Made by a program: the position numbers and the translations under genes
In this document: positions 47,454-55,675 of the stretch, piece by piece
Numbering within the stretch: the first letter of the stretch is position 1
Layout: each line of letters starts with the position of its first letter
Notes under the pieces: model-generated
What the model saw: only the letters and a program-made list of their open reading frames with translations
Database searches by the model: none
What the model was told of the DNA's origin: nothing
NCBI GenBank assembly: GCA_028821775.1
Contig: JAPKFB010000014.1
Location: 1-64,000, forward strand
DNA length: 64,000 nucleotides
Direction: 5' to 3'
Origin: Roseibacillus sp.
GTDB lineage: Bacteria; Verrucomicrobiota; Verrucomicrobiia; Verrucomicrobiales; Akkermansiaceae

Positions 47454-49000
47454 GGTGTGGGACTCTCCATGGTGGGAGCGGGCCAATCTTTCAAGCCCTT
47501 CGCAAGGTAAAACGTGTAGCGGGGAAACCCTAGGGAGGGGTGCAGCTCATATTCGATATTCCTGGTGACCTCCTCAAAGCGGGCTGCGACCTCGGGGGCG
47601 AGTTCTCCGGTGTGCCTCTCATTCTTGCGTTCGATGCACAAGAGGCAGTTGCTGCCGGGCTGAGGGCCGGGCCAGAGGTCGTACTGGCTGTCGACCCCCT
47701 TACGGCTGGGCCAAAGAAAAACATCGCTGGAGGAGCGGAGGTGATAGGCCAACTGCGAGGCCGTGAAGCGATGCCCAATCACGATGATCTGCCGGCGCTC
47801 CTGGTTCCGAAAGAGATCGTCTTCCCTCGCGCGGGCTTCCTGGTCGGAGTCGCTGGTCAGTTGAGCTGTGAGGGAGGGTGCGCCCCGCCAACCCCGGCGT
47901 TGAGCAGGCGGCCAGTCTGGATCCGCGTGAGTAAGATAGAGGAGGAATCCCATCAGTGCGACGGTGAAGGCCGCGCCCAGCGCGATGGACTTGCGAAACC
48001 ACTCCGCCCGTTTGGGAGCGTCGCCCTTGAGGCACCACCAGGTCGTCAGGGCAATGGCCCCGGGATAAAAGACCGCGGGCCAATTGGGATTGATTTCCTG
48101 GCGCAGACCGAGAACCGCAATTCCAAGGAGGGCGGCCGCACCGAAGCAGCAGAGCATTTTGATTTCAGGGGGCTGCCTCGACCAATGGCGGAGGGACCAG
48201 ATCGCCCCGAGCATGAGCACAAAGAGGATCGGGGTGAGGAGAAGGGCGCTCACCCCTCCGAGGCTGAGATAGCGGCCCGCAATCTCGGCGAGGTCAAAGG
48301 GCTCGGATTCAAAGTGGTGGCCGGTGTGGGTGACGGTGATCCAGTCGTGAGAGATGTTCCAAAGGAGGGGAGGAAGGAGAAAGAGGAGCGAGAGCAGGCT
48401 GGCGAGGTAGAGGTGTGGTTTGCGAAGGAGGCTGGGTTGCGAAAACCAGGCGCCGCCGAACATGAGGGGAATGAAGGCGAGCATCATTTGTTTGCTCAGG
48501 TGGCCGAAGCCGAGGGCGAGGGTGAGGAGGAGGGCGTCGCGCCAGGAGGGCTTTCCTGCGGAGAAGAGGAGGCGACAGTAGAGATAAAAGGCGAGGCACC
48601 AGCAAAAGAGAAGCGGCGCATCGATGGTGAGAATGGAAGCGAGGAGGGTATTGCCGATGGACAAGGCGGACGCGGCGAGGGCCCAGAAGGCGAGGCCTGC
48701 ATTGAAGATCTTGCGCACCGCGAGATAGAAGAACCAGAGGCCACCGCCCGTGAGCAGGGTGGCGAACGCCTTGAAGACGTAGAGCGAATCGTTCGTGAGC
48801 CGGCCAAGGCTGCCATAGAGCCACCCGATGAGGGGCGGCTTGGAGAAGTATCCCCAGTCGAGATGGCGCCCCCAATCCCAGTAGTAGGCTTCGTCACCGA
48901 GGAGCCCGATCGGTGTGAAGAGGTGCCAGAGGAGGCGCAGGGCGGTAAGCCCAAGGACGAGGCGCAGAGCCAGCGAGTTCCAGCGCTTGGAGTCAGCCAT
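47450..49000 (-). CDS. glycosyltransferase family 39 membrane protein (ArnT-like)
   Basis: A 516-residue polytopic membrane protein with about ten hydrophobic helices in the first 390 residues. The first loop has the catalytic acidic motif [26 protein letters not shown], hallmark of ArnT/PMT-type transferases, with the KPP element after it. A soluble C-terminal domain of about 130 residues follows. These enzymes move a sugar from a polyprenyl phosphate to a lipid or protein acceptor on the periplasmic side. The gene overlaps the upstream epimerase by 8 bases and the downstream GT2 by ATGA. The ATG at 49000 was preferred to the longer frame, which reads into the epimerase. Confidence 0.92.
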   Translation of the reverse strand: MADSKRWNSLALRLVLGLTALRLLWHLFTPIGLLGDEAYYWDWGRHLDWGYFSKPPLIGWLYGSLGRLTNDSLYVFKAFATLLTGGGLWFFYLAVRKIFNAGLAFWALAASALSIGNTLLASILTIDAPLLFCWCLAFYLYCRLLFSAGKPSWRDALLLTLALGFGHLSKQMMLAFIPLMFGGAWFSQPSLLRKPHLYLASLLSLLFLLPPLLWNISHDWITVTHTGHHFESEPFDLAEIAGRYLSLGGVSALLLTPILFVLMLGAIWSLRHWSRQPPEIKMLCCFGAAALLGIAVLGLRQEINPNWPAVFYPGAIALTTWWCLKGDAPKRAEWFRKSIALGAAFTVALMGFLLYLTHADPDWPPAQRRGWRGAPSLTAQLTSDSDQEARAREDDLFRNQERRQIIVIGHRFTASQLAYHLRSSSDVFLWPSRKGVDSQYDLWPGPQPGSNCLLCIERKNERHTGELAPEVAARFEEVTRNIEYELHPSLGFPRYTFYLAKGLKDWPAPTMESPTP

Positions 49001-49949
49001 GTCTCTGCTCCGTTTTGCGAACCCACTCGATGTATTTGCGGATCCCTTCCCGGGGGGCGGTGTGGGGCTGGTAGCCGAGAAGGCGCGTTGCCTTCCCGAT
49101 GTCTGCGAAGGTGCGAGGAACATCGCCAGGTTGATCCGTCTGCTCGATCACTTCGGCAGTGACGCCGAGTTCCTCCTGCACAATCTCGATCAATTCCGAG
49201 AGGGTGGTGGTTTGCGATCCGCCAAGATTGAAGATTTCAAACGGAGTGGCGTCGTACTCGATCGAGGCGCGCACCCCCTGAATGATGTCGTCGATGTAGG
49301 TGTAGTCCCGGGCGGTGCTCCCGTCGCCGTAACGTTCGATCGGTTTGCCCTCGAGGAGAAGGTGGGTAAATTTCGAGATGGCGAGGTCGGGGCGTTGGCG
49401 CGGACCAAAGACTGTGAAGAAGCGCAGGCAGACCGTGCGCATGCCAAAGAGGTAGGAGTAGTTGGAGCAGATTTGTTCGCAGGCGAGCTTGGTTGCAGCG
49501 TAAGGAGAGATAGTGCGCTCGATGTGGTCGGACTCGGAGAAAGGGACCTTCTTGTTGATTCCATAGACCGAAGATGAGGAGGCGAACACAACATGATGCA
49601 CTCCGTGATGACGGCAGGCGTCGAGGAGGTTGAAGGTGCCGTCAATGTTGGTGGTGCAATAGAGCTTGGGGTCGGAGATTGAGGGGCGCACTCCGGCGCG
49701 GGCGGCGAGATGGACGACGCAATCAAAGCTGTTCCCGGCGAAGGTCCGCTCGACCAGGACGGCATCGCGGATGTCACCCTCGACTACCTGCACCCGGGCC
49801 GGGAAGGCAGCTACGTTGGAACGCTTGATCGCCGGATCGTAGAAATCATTGAAGTTATCGAAGATCGTGACGTCGTGACTGTCACCCAAGAGCGACTCCA
49901 CAAGGTGCGAACCGATGAACCCGGCGCCGCCGGTAACGAGGAAATGCAT
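48993..49949 (-). CDS. NAD-dependent nucleotide-sugar epimerase/dehydratase
   Basis: A 318-residue extended SDR. It starts MHFLVTGGAGFIGSHLVESLL (NAD motif GGAGFIG; an ATG four codons earlier is possible). It has DNFNDFYDP, the catalytic Ser in VFASSSSVYG and YxxxK in SPYAATKLACEQ. These features, with RFFTVFGPRQRPDLAISKF, match UDP-glucuronate 4-epimerase-type enzymes; a UDP-glucose epimerase role is possible. It is the first gene of the epimerase-GT39-GT2-LAB_N operon and probably supplies the nucleotide sugar that the GT2 loads onto a lipid carrier. The product may decorate lipid A or an exopolysaccharide. Confidence 0.93.
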   Translation of the reverse strand: MHFLVTGGAGFIGSHLVESLLGDSHDVTIFDNFNDFYDPAIKRSNVAAFPARVQVVEGDIRDAVLVERTFAGNSFDCVVHLAARAGVRPSISDPKLYCTTNIDGTFNLLDACRHHGVHHVVFASSSSVYGINKKVPFSESDHIERTISPYAATKLACEQICSNYSYLFGMRTVCLRFFTVFGPRQRPDLAISKFTHLLLEGKPIERYGDGSTARDYTYIDDIIQGVRASIEYDATPFEIFNLGGSQTTTLSELIEIVQEELGVTAEVIEQTDQPGDVPRTFADIGKATRLLGYQPHTAPREGIRKYIEWVRKTEQRHG

Positions 49950-50640
49950 GGCTGAGAGCACCCGCGGATTGTCCTACGGGCGGAGAAACTTATTCCATCT
50001 CGCTTAAATAATTCAATCGGAAAACCCGGTCCTGGCAGGGATCGAGGCGAGAGAAGGGCAGGGAACCTGAAGGCGGGTTGCGCTCGTCGCCCTCCCGCGC
50101 GCCGGAGTTCTCGATTGGTGATGAGGTGCTCATTCGGTCTCGGGATCAGGGCGACAGGTAGGATGTCAATAACTTCGAGGGGAGAGTATTTCGGCGGTTG
50201 GCCCCAAGGGGATCTGGTCTCACGGTCCAAGCCCGACCGGGGAGGGGCCGGCGAGGGGCAAGCGGCTCGGGGAGGCCTCGACTCCATGAAAATTCGGGAA
50301 ACGGGCGAAGAGCAGAAGCCAGCCACCCGGCGGGAGCAGGCGGAGAATCCAGAAGATCAGGGCCATCGCGGCGATGGCAATGCCGAGTGACACGAATACG
50401 AGAAACACCTCTTCGTCCATGGGAACCATTCAGCCAAGGGGAAGAGTCATCGGATAGCACTCTATCAGGCTGTAGAATTCCTCCCCAACGCCGCGCCAAC
50501 CCATCCAACGGGTCCCGCGCAGCTTTCTCGAGAATTCCAACACCCTGCTAGGGAACAGGGGTGGAAGGCAATTTCCTGTTATGGTTAACCGTTCGGGGGA
50601 GTGTCGGGAGGGGGTCGTTGGAGTCAAAGGGGACTCCTCC
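49950..50640. other. intergenic region, 691 bp, one doubtful small gene
   Basis: This is upstream of the glycosylation operon and should carry its promoter. It holds a possible small membrane-protein gene (50220-50420) and a CTAG-containing imperfect palindrome near 50537-50560 (caccctg..ctag..caggggtg). No other gene or RNA structure was recognised. Confidence 0.5.
50220..50420 (-). CDS. possible small membrane protein
   Basis: A 66-codon frame encodes MDEEVFLVFVSLGIAIAAMA followed by LIFWILRLLPPGGWLLLFARFP. That is one long hydrophobic helix after a short acidic N-terminus, with a second short hydrophobic stretch. The last 25 residues are low-complexity and may be read-through of non-coding DNA, so this could also be a truncated larger gene. 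No family was recognised. Confidence 0.35.
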   Translation of the reverse strand: MDEEVFLVFVSLGIAIAAMALIFWILRLLPPGGWLLLFARFPNFHGVEASPSRLPLAGPSPVGLGP

Positions 50641-50674
50641 CAAAAGAAGAAACCGGGAACCTTTCGGTTCCCGG
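50641..50674 (-). terminator. intrinsic terminator of the downstream GlnII gene
   Basis: On the minus strand ccgggaacc - gaaa - ggttcccgg forms a perfect 9-bp stem with a GAAA loop (50674-50653), followed by tttcttctttt. It lies 47 bases after the glutamine synthetase stop. Confidence 0.85.
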
Positions 50675-50720
50675 CAAGTCGTGTTGAGGTCGACCTAAGG
50701 TCTTGGTCACCTGCGGTGCT

Positions 50721-51722
50721 TTAGCTGTTGACGGTTTGGCAGATGCGCTGCCCCACGCGGTAAGGATCTGCGTTGGAGGCTGGACGGCGGTCCTCGAGGT
50801 AGCCTTTCCAGCCATCTTGGACGGTGCCGATTGGAATTCGGATCGAGGCCCCGCGATCGGATACTGCGTAGCTGAATTTGTCGATGGCCTGGGTTTCGTG
50901 CAGACCGGTCAGGCGCATGTCGTTGCAGGATCCGTAGACGGCGATGTGTTCGTCATGGAGGGGGGCAAACTTGTCGAGCAGCGACTTCATCTTCTCCTCG
51001 CCCCCTTCCTCACGGATGAAGGTGTTGGAGAAGTTGGTGTGCATCCCGGAGCCATTCCAATCTCCGGAAACGGGCTTGGGATGGAGGTCCACTTGGACAC
51101 CGTACTTTTCGGCGGTGCGAATCAGGAGGTAGCGGGCGAGCCAGGCATCGTCGCAGGCGCGTTTGGCACCTTTGCCGAAGAGTTGGTATTCCCACTGACC
51201 GATCATGACTTCGGCATTGACGCCGGTCAGGCCGAGGCCAGCCTCGAGACAGAGATCGAGATGTTCCTCGACGATGTCACGGCCCTCGACATTGCCCTCA
51301 CCGACGGCGCAGTAGTAGGGGCCTTGCGGTTCGGGATAGCCCTGCTTGGGAAAGCCAATCGGAAGTCCGTTTTTCACGAGGACATATTCCTGTTCAAAGC
51401 CGAACCACATGTCGGGATCATCGTCCCAGTCCCCTCGGGTGTTCGAGGGATGGATGTTTCCGTCGGCGGCGAGCACTTCGCAGAGAACGAGAAAAGCGTG
51501 AATGCGGTCCGGATCGGGAACGATGCGCACGGGCTTGAGGAGACAGTCAGAAGAGTGCCCTTCCGCCTGATTGGTGGAGGAGCCGTCGAAGGCCCAACCG
51601 GGAAGAGAGTCCACGGCTGGAATGTCGTCGCGGTCGTAATTCCAGACCTTGGTTTTGCTGCGGATATTGGGCTCCGGGGTGTGCCCATCCAACCAGATAT
51701 ATTCGAGTTTTGCTGCTGACAT
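50721..51722 (-). CDS. glnII: glutamine synthetase, type II (eukaryotic-like GlnII)
   Basis: A 333-residue glutamine synthetase of the GSII class, which makes glutamine from glutamate, ammonia and ATP. The start MSAAKLEYIWLDGHTPEPNIRSK and the AFDGSSTNQAEGHSSDCLL motif are diagnostic. The metal-ligand block is WFGFEQEYVLV, followed by VMIGQWEYQLFG, the substrate loop GDWNGSGMHTNFSN and HETQAIDKFSYAVSDRGASIRIP. Length fits GSII (about 330-345), not the 470-residue GSI, so adenylylation control is not expected. It is the second of two tandem paralogues, separated from the first by an intrinsic terminator, so it probably has its own promoter. Confidence 0.94.
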   Translation of the reverse strand: MSAAKLEYIWLDGHTPEPNIRSKTKVWNYDRDDIPAVDSLPGWAFDGSSTNQAEGHSSDCLLKPVRIVPDPDRIHAFLVLCEVLAADGNIHPSNTRGDWDDDPDMWFGFEQEYVLVKNGLPIGFPKQGYPEPQGPYYCAVGEGNVEGRDIVEEHLDLCLEAGLGLTGVNAEVMIGQWEYQLFGKGAKRACDDAWLARYLLIRTAEKYGVQVDLHPKPVSGDWNGSGMHTNFSNTFIREEGGEEKMKSLLDKFAPLHDEHIAVYGSCNDMRLTGLHETQAIDKFSYAVSDRGASIRIPIGTVQDGWKGYLEDRRPASNADPYRVGQRICQTVNS

Positions 51723-51764
51723 TGCGCGGGAGTTTGATTCGCGTTTGAGTGCTGTCAAGTGTGC

Positions 51765-51800
51765 AACAAAAAACAGCCAACCCCTCTTGAGGGTTGGCCG
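51765..51800 (-). terminator. intrinsic terminator between the two GlnII genes
   Basis: On the minus strand gccaaccc - tcaagag - gggttggc forms an 8-bp stem, followed by tgttttttgttg. It lies 25 bases after the stop of the upstream GlnII gene. A strong rho-independent terminator by composition. Confidence 0.88.
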
Positions 51801-51823
51801 TTTGTGATTGTTAGGAAATCCGT

Positions 51824-52855
51824 TTAGACTGCGCCAGCGGCCCCGTTGGTGGGAACGGTGGCGATGGTCTGCAGGATGCGACTCGCGATGGCGTAGGGAT
51901 CCCCCTGAGAGTTGGGGCGACGATCCTCGAGGTAGCCTTTGTAGTCGTCGTTCACGAAGGCGTGGGGGACGCGCACCGAGGCGCCGCGGTCGGCGATGCC
52001 ATAAGAGAAGGTGTCGATCGACTGGGTCTCGTGGAGGCCGGTGAGGCGCATGTCATTGTCTGGGCCGTAGACCGCGATGTGCTCCTCGCGGTACTTGTCG
52101 AAGGCACCCATGAGCGCTTCGAAGTAGTCCTTGCCGCCCTGATCGCGAAGTTGATCAGTGGAGAAGTTGGAGTGCATGCCGGACCCGTTCCAGTCGCCCT
52201 TGAGGGGCTTGCAGTGGAAGTCGACATCGACGCCGTACTTTTCACAGAGGCGGAGAAGGAGGAAGCGAGCAACCCAGACATCGTCGGCCGCCTTCTTGGA
52301 GCCCTTGCCGAAGACCTGGAATTCCCACTGACCTTTGGCGACCTCGGCATTGATCCCTTCGTGGGTGATACCGGCATGAACGCAGGCCCAGAGATGCTCT
52401 TCGGTGATTTTGCGACCGAGAGCGCCCACATTCTTGAAGCCGACTCCACAGTAGTATTCGCCCTGGGGTTCGGGAAAGCCGTCCTTGGGGAATCCGAGGG
52501 GCAGTCCGTTCTGGGTGAGGAAGTATTCCTGCTCGAAACCGAACCAGGCGCCTGCGTCGTCAAGGATGGTTGCGCGTGCATTGGAGGGATGGGGATCGCC
52601 GTTTGGCAGCATGACCTCGCACATGACCATCACGGAGTGGTCGCAATTCTTGTCAGGATAGGCTGCCACAGGTTTGAGGACGCAGTCCGAGTCACTGCCA
52701 TCTGCCTGCTGGGTGGAGCTCCCATCGAAGCCCCACAGAGGAAGTTCGTTAACGGTCGGGAAAGAATCAAATTCCTTGACGCAGTTTTTCGTTCGGAGGT
52801 TTGGGACGGGAGTGTATCCATCCAGCCAGATGTAATCCAATTTGTATTTTGGCAT
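51824..52855 (-). CDS. glnII: glutamine synthetase, type II (eukaryotic-like GlnII)
   Basis: A 343-residue GSII, clearly paralogous to the gene just downstream (same YIWLDGYTPVPNLR start). It shows WGFDGSSTQQADGSDSDCVL, WFGFEQEYFLTQNGLP, VAKGQWEFQVFGKGSKKAADD, GDWNGSGMHSNFSTDQL and HETQSIDTFSYGIADRGASVRVP, with every catalytic block intact. The two proteins differ throughout, so the duplication is old. A sigma-54-type -24/-12 element lies 99 bases upstream, consistent with nitrogen-limitation control by an NtrC-like activator (inference), and a strong terminator follows the gene. Confidence 0.94.
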   Translation of the reverse strand: MPKYKLDYIWLDGYTPVPNLRTKNCVKEFDSFPTVNELPLWGFDGSSTQQADGSDSDCVLKPVAAYPDKNCDHSVMVMCEVMLPNGDPHPSNARATILDDAGAWFGFEQEYFLTQNGLPLGFPKDGFPEPQGEYYCGVGFKNVGALGRKITEEHLWACVHAGITHEGINAEVAKGQWEFQVFGKGSKKAADDVWVARFLLLRLCEKYGVDVDFHCKPLKGDWNGSGMHSNFSTDQLRDQGGKDYFEALMGAFDKYREEHIAVYGPDNDMRLTGLHETQSIDTFSYGIADRGASVRVPHAFVNDDYKGYLEDRRPNSQGDPYAIASRILQTIATVPTNGAAGAV

Positions 52856-52953
52856 GATCGTATTCTAGTCGGGTTGCGGGTGCCGCTTCGCAGCAGCCAA
52901 GGACGCTTCCAATTTTGGAATTGCGCTGGCGGGGGCCATTGAGTCCCTGCCAA

Positions 52954-52970
52954 AGCAGCGGCCGTGCCAA
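52954..52970 (-). promoter_or_regulatory. sigma-54-type promoter of GlnII
   Basis: The minus strand reads ttggcacggccgctgct. GG and GC are ten bases apart, as in the -24/-12 consensus TTGGCACG-N4-TTGCT, with one mismatch (CTGC for TTGC). It lies 99 bases upstream of the glutamine synthetase start, a classic sigma-54 target. No activator site was located. Confidence 0.55.
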
Positions 52971-52998
52971 ATGGCGTAAAATCCGCGAACCTGAAAGC

Positions 52999-54207
52999 TC
53001 AAAGTTTCGCAATGTCGGCCACGATGAGCGTCGCGTCGTCATCCCGGCTTGTTTCGCGGGCTCGGGCGAGAATATTTGCGGCCACGGCGGTAGGCGCGGC
53101 CTTGCTGCCTAGCTCGGCCGCGAGGCCTCCCTGCCAGAGCCCGTCGATGATGCCATCGGTGCAGAGGAGGAGGCGGTCGCCTGAGGCCAGCGGGTGGGAA
53201 TCGATCTGCGGTCGAATGGTGGCGTGTCCGGAGCCCAGGACGTCGTAGAGTGCGCTGCGGCGGGGATGGTTGCGGTAGGCGAATTCGCTGATCTCGCCCT
53301 TGTTCAACTGCGACCACGCCATGGTGTGGTCCACGGTCATCTGGGCGGATTGCGCAGCGCGGTAGAGGTAGAGTCGAGAGTCGCCAATGTGACCGAGGTG
53401 GAGTCGGCCCGGGCTCAGCCAGGCGAGAGTGAGCGTTGCGCCCATGCCCTTGAGGTTGGGGGATTCTGCTGCGAGGGAGTTCAGGCCTTCGTGGGCATTG
53501 CGCATGAGCTCGAGAAGGGGCGAGCTGTCTTCCTCGTTTTCGTTGAACGCGTGGTAGAGCTCCGCTGCGTTCCTTTTCACCCAGGCGAGAATGAGGCGAG
53601 AGGCCAGTTCTCCGGCGGATCCTCCGCCCATCCCATCGGAGACTGCGAGGACGAGATGGGAAGGCTCCAGGAGGGCTTCGCCGTGGGTGGTGAATTTGCG
53701 CACTCCTTGCGGGCTCACTTCGAGGGCGAGGAAGGCGTCGTCGTTCGCGTCGCGCCGGATCCCTCCCGCCATGCAGGAGGACCAGGTGACCTTCCAAACC
53801 GCGCTCGGGGCGGGCTCCGACGGGCCTGGAACAGGGAGGAGTTTGGCCAGTTCAAAGTCGATGAGGCAGAAGCGGCCCAAGGTGGGGGAGTAGGTCACAT
53901 TGCGCGGTTCAGGGTCGTCATGACGAATCCCAAACTGGCGTTCCAGTTCTGCAAATAGAGCATCCGACTTTGCGCGCGAGATCTCTGGGGCGGGTTGGCC
54001 GCAGTTGGTGGTGACGAGGTAGCACTCCTTGGGATGATGCTCTAGCAGTTGCGGCACGTAGGGGCAGCTACGCTCTTCAAGAGCCCTTAAAATGCGGGCC
54101 TCGTTCTCGCATCGCTGCTCCCTTTGGTGGCCGCGAAATTTCTTGTGGACATGGCCCTTGAAATCAAGGCGGACGTGGGATCGGATGCCGTCTTTGAGAT
54201 CTTTCAA
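52999..54207 (-). CDS. kinase-like domain fused to PP2C-type Ser/Thr phosphatase
   Basis: A 402-residue cytosolic protein. Residues 1-140 look like a small protein-kinase/ABC1-like lobe: KKFRGHQREQRCENEARILRAL, then GIRHDDPEPRNVTYS (HxDxxxxN-like) and CLIDFELAKLL (DFE in place of DFG). Residues 150-402 are a PP2C phosphatase with DANDDAFLAL, VSDGMGGGSAGELASRLI, GMGATLTLAWL, GHIGDSRLYLYR, LCTDGIIDGLW and RDDDATLIV, which supply all the metal-binding aspartates. PP2C proteins remove phosphate from Ser/Thr. The N-lobe has no evident Gly-rich loop, so it may bind rather than phosphorylate. It is a single gene, divergent from rex. Confidence 0.85.
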   Translation of the reverse strand: MKDLKDGIRSHVRLDFKGHVHKKFRGHQREQRCENEARILRALEERSCPYVPQLLEHHPKECYLVTTNCGQPAPEISRAKSDALFAELERQFGIRHDDPEPRNVTYSPTLGRFCLIDFELAKLLPVPGPSEPAPSAVWKVTWSSCMAGGIRRDANDDAFLALEVSPQGVRKFTTHGEALLEPSHLVLAVSDGMGGGSAGELASRLILAWVKRNAAELYHAFNENEEDSSPLLELMRNAHEGLNSLAAESPNLKGMGATLTLAWLSPGRLHLGHIGDSRLYLYRAAQSAQMTVDHTMAWSQLNKGEISEFAYRNHPRRSALYDVLGSGHATIRPQIDSHPLASGDRLLLCTDGIIDGLWQGGLAAELGSKAAPTAVAANILARARETSRDDDATLIVADIAKL

Positions 54208-54320
54208 GGTGATTGCGGGTTACCAGGGGATGCCCAGAAAGAGAATTCGGGGCTCCTCTGCGCCACGATCTTCTCTCCTCTGACCCCAATCACAAATATC
54301 AAATCACTTGACCTTCAGGG

Positions 54321-54980
54321 GTGGAGAAGCGAACTTGTTGGAGCGTGGAAAAGCTGGAAATCCCCAAGAAGGCAATTTACCGTCTTTCGATTTACCAGCG
54401 CTGTCTGAGCAAGCTTCTGGAGAACGGCAAGAAGACGGTCAGTTCCTCAGCGTTGGCTGGGGCTGCTGGGGTGAAATCGGCCCAGTTGCGGAAAGATCTG
54501 ACCTACTTTGGCCAGTTTGGGACCCGTGGCTTGGGCTACTCGGTGGAGGAATTGCGTGATGCCATCCGGGAGGTGCTCGGACGTGAGCAACTCCAGCCGG
54601 TTATTCTGGTCGGGGCGGGTAATCTAGGGTCTGCCCTGCTGCGCTACCGGGGATTTGAACGGGAGGGTTTCGAGGTCGTGGCCGCTTTCGATGCCGTTCC
54701 CGATACGGTGGTGAAGCGCGGGATCTCGCTTCCGGTGCACGACTTGGAAGACGTGGGACGCTTCATCTCCGAGAATCACGTCAAGTTGGCGATTCTTTGT
54801 GTCCCGGCCGAGGCCGCCCAAGAAGCGGCCAACGAGCTGGTCGCGGCCGGGGTTCAGGGCATCCTCAATTTCTCTCCCTCGGTCCTGCAAGTCCCTGAAG
54901 CAGTTACGGTCAATAGTGTCGATTTGGCGCTCGAGCTCGAGAATCTGAGCTATTTTGTGAGCCAGGAAAACGGGGGTTAG
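54321..54980 (+). CDS. rex: redox-sensing transcriptional repressor Rex
   Basis: A 219-residue repressor that senses the NADH/NAD+ ratio. The N-terminal winged helix (about 12-85) reads IPKKAIYRLSIYQRCLSKLL, SSALAGAAGVKSAQLRKDLTYFGQFGTRGLGY, the strongly conserved Rex DNA-binding block. The Rossmann domain has VILVGAGNLGSALLRYRGF and ends with the domain-swapped helix VDLALELENLSYFV. The start is uncertain: GTG at 54321 or GTG at 54345 (VEKLEIPKK); the shorter form fits the family better. Rex normally controls fermentation and respiratory genes. No Rex operator was recognised in the flanking DNA. Confidence 0.94.
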   Translation: MEKRTCWSVEKLEIPKKAIYRLSIYQRCLSKLLENGKKTVSSSALAGAAGVKSAQLRKDLTYFGQFGTRGLGYSVEELRDAIREVLGREQLQPVILVGAGNLGSALLRYRGFEREGFEVVAAFDAVPDTVVKRGISLPVHDLEDVGRFISENHVKLAILCVPAEAAQEAANELVAAGVQGILNFSPSVLQVPEAVTVNSVDLALELENLSYFVSQENGG

Positions 54981-54999
54981 GCGAAAGTGTGGGGATCCT

Positions 55000-55053
55000 G
55001 GCCGCTGTCAGGATTTTCTAGAGCCGCTAAAGCTCCAGAAATCGCCAGCGGCC
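55000..55053. repeat. 54-nt imperfect hairpin between rex and the sigma gene
   Basis: ggccgctg (55000-55007) pairs with cagcggcc (55046-55053), and inner arms ttctagagc and gctccagaa pair around cgctaaa. Together these give a long stem with a small internal loop. It lies 20 bases after the rex stop. No T-run follows, so it could be a REP element, a rho-type end or an mRNA leader structure. Confidence 0.5.
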
Positions 55054-55128
55054 CCTTGGCAGGAACAAATTGCCCGAATGGTCTAAGAACATCTCTTCTT
55101 GGACGTTTCTAGGGTACATTGCGCCCGA

Positions 55129-55674
55129 ATGGGCCAAAATGAGAACATGGTCGAATCCCGCGAACAATTCGTGGAGCAAGCCCTCTCCCAATACGAGGGA
55201 CCGCTCATCGGATACGCCTTTGGAATTGTCCACGATCTTGAGAGGGCCCGCGATGTTGTGCAGGACACCTTTATCCGGCTTTACCAGCAGGACCGGGAGA
55301 AAGTGCAGCGGGGCCTCAAGACGTGGCTTTTCACCGTCTGCCGGAATCGGGCCCTCGACATTCTCCGCAAGGAGAAGCGCATGATCGCCCTGGAAGACGA
55401 GAAAGCTGCGCGCATCGAGGGGACGACCGTCGCTCCGGACCGCGCTGCGGACTGGGAAGAGCGGGTAGCCCAAGTCATGGACGCCCTCAACCGGCTCTCC
55501 GACAACCAGAGAGAAGTCGTCAGACTAAAATTTCAACAAGGACTCAGTTATAAGGAAATCAGCGAAGCCACAGGCCTCACCTCGGGCAATGTAGGCTTCC
55601 TCCTCCACACCGGATTGAAACGCCTACGATCCATGCTTCCGGAAGATCTGTTAGATAATTCCCTTCGAAAGTAA
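55129..55674 (+). CDS. ECF-type RNA polymerase sigma factor
   Basis: A 181-residue sigma-70 family protein. I used the ATG at 55129 (MGQNENMVESREQFVEQAL); an ATG at 55147 is possible. Region 2 has IVHDLERARDVVQDTFIRLYQQ and KTWLFTVCRNRALDILRKEKR. Region 4 has LSDNQREVVRLKFQQGLSYKEISEATGLTSGNVGFLLHTGLKRLR. There is no region 1.1 or 3, as in ECF factors. One base separates it from the next gene, a membrane protein with an anti-sigma-like N-terminus, so the pair is probably a sigma/anti-sigma switch that controls an unknown regulon. Confidence 0.92.
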   Translation: MGQNENMVESREQFVEQALSQYEGPLIGYAFGIVHDLERARDVVQDTFIRLYQQDREKVQRGLKTWLFTVCRNRALDILRKEKRMIALEDEKAARIEGTTVAPDRAADWEERVAQVMDALNRLSDNQREVVRLKFQQGLSYKEISEATGLTSGNVGFLLHTGLKRLRSMLPEDLLDNSLRK

Positions 55675-55675
55675 C

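Noticed and set aside
55027..55473. Minus-strand frame of 148 codons opposite the sigma factor gene
   Set aside because: Antisense shadow of a gene with clear sigma regions 2 and 4.
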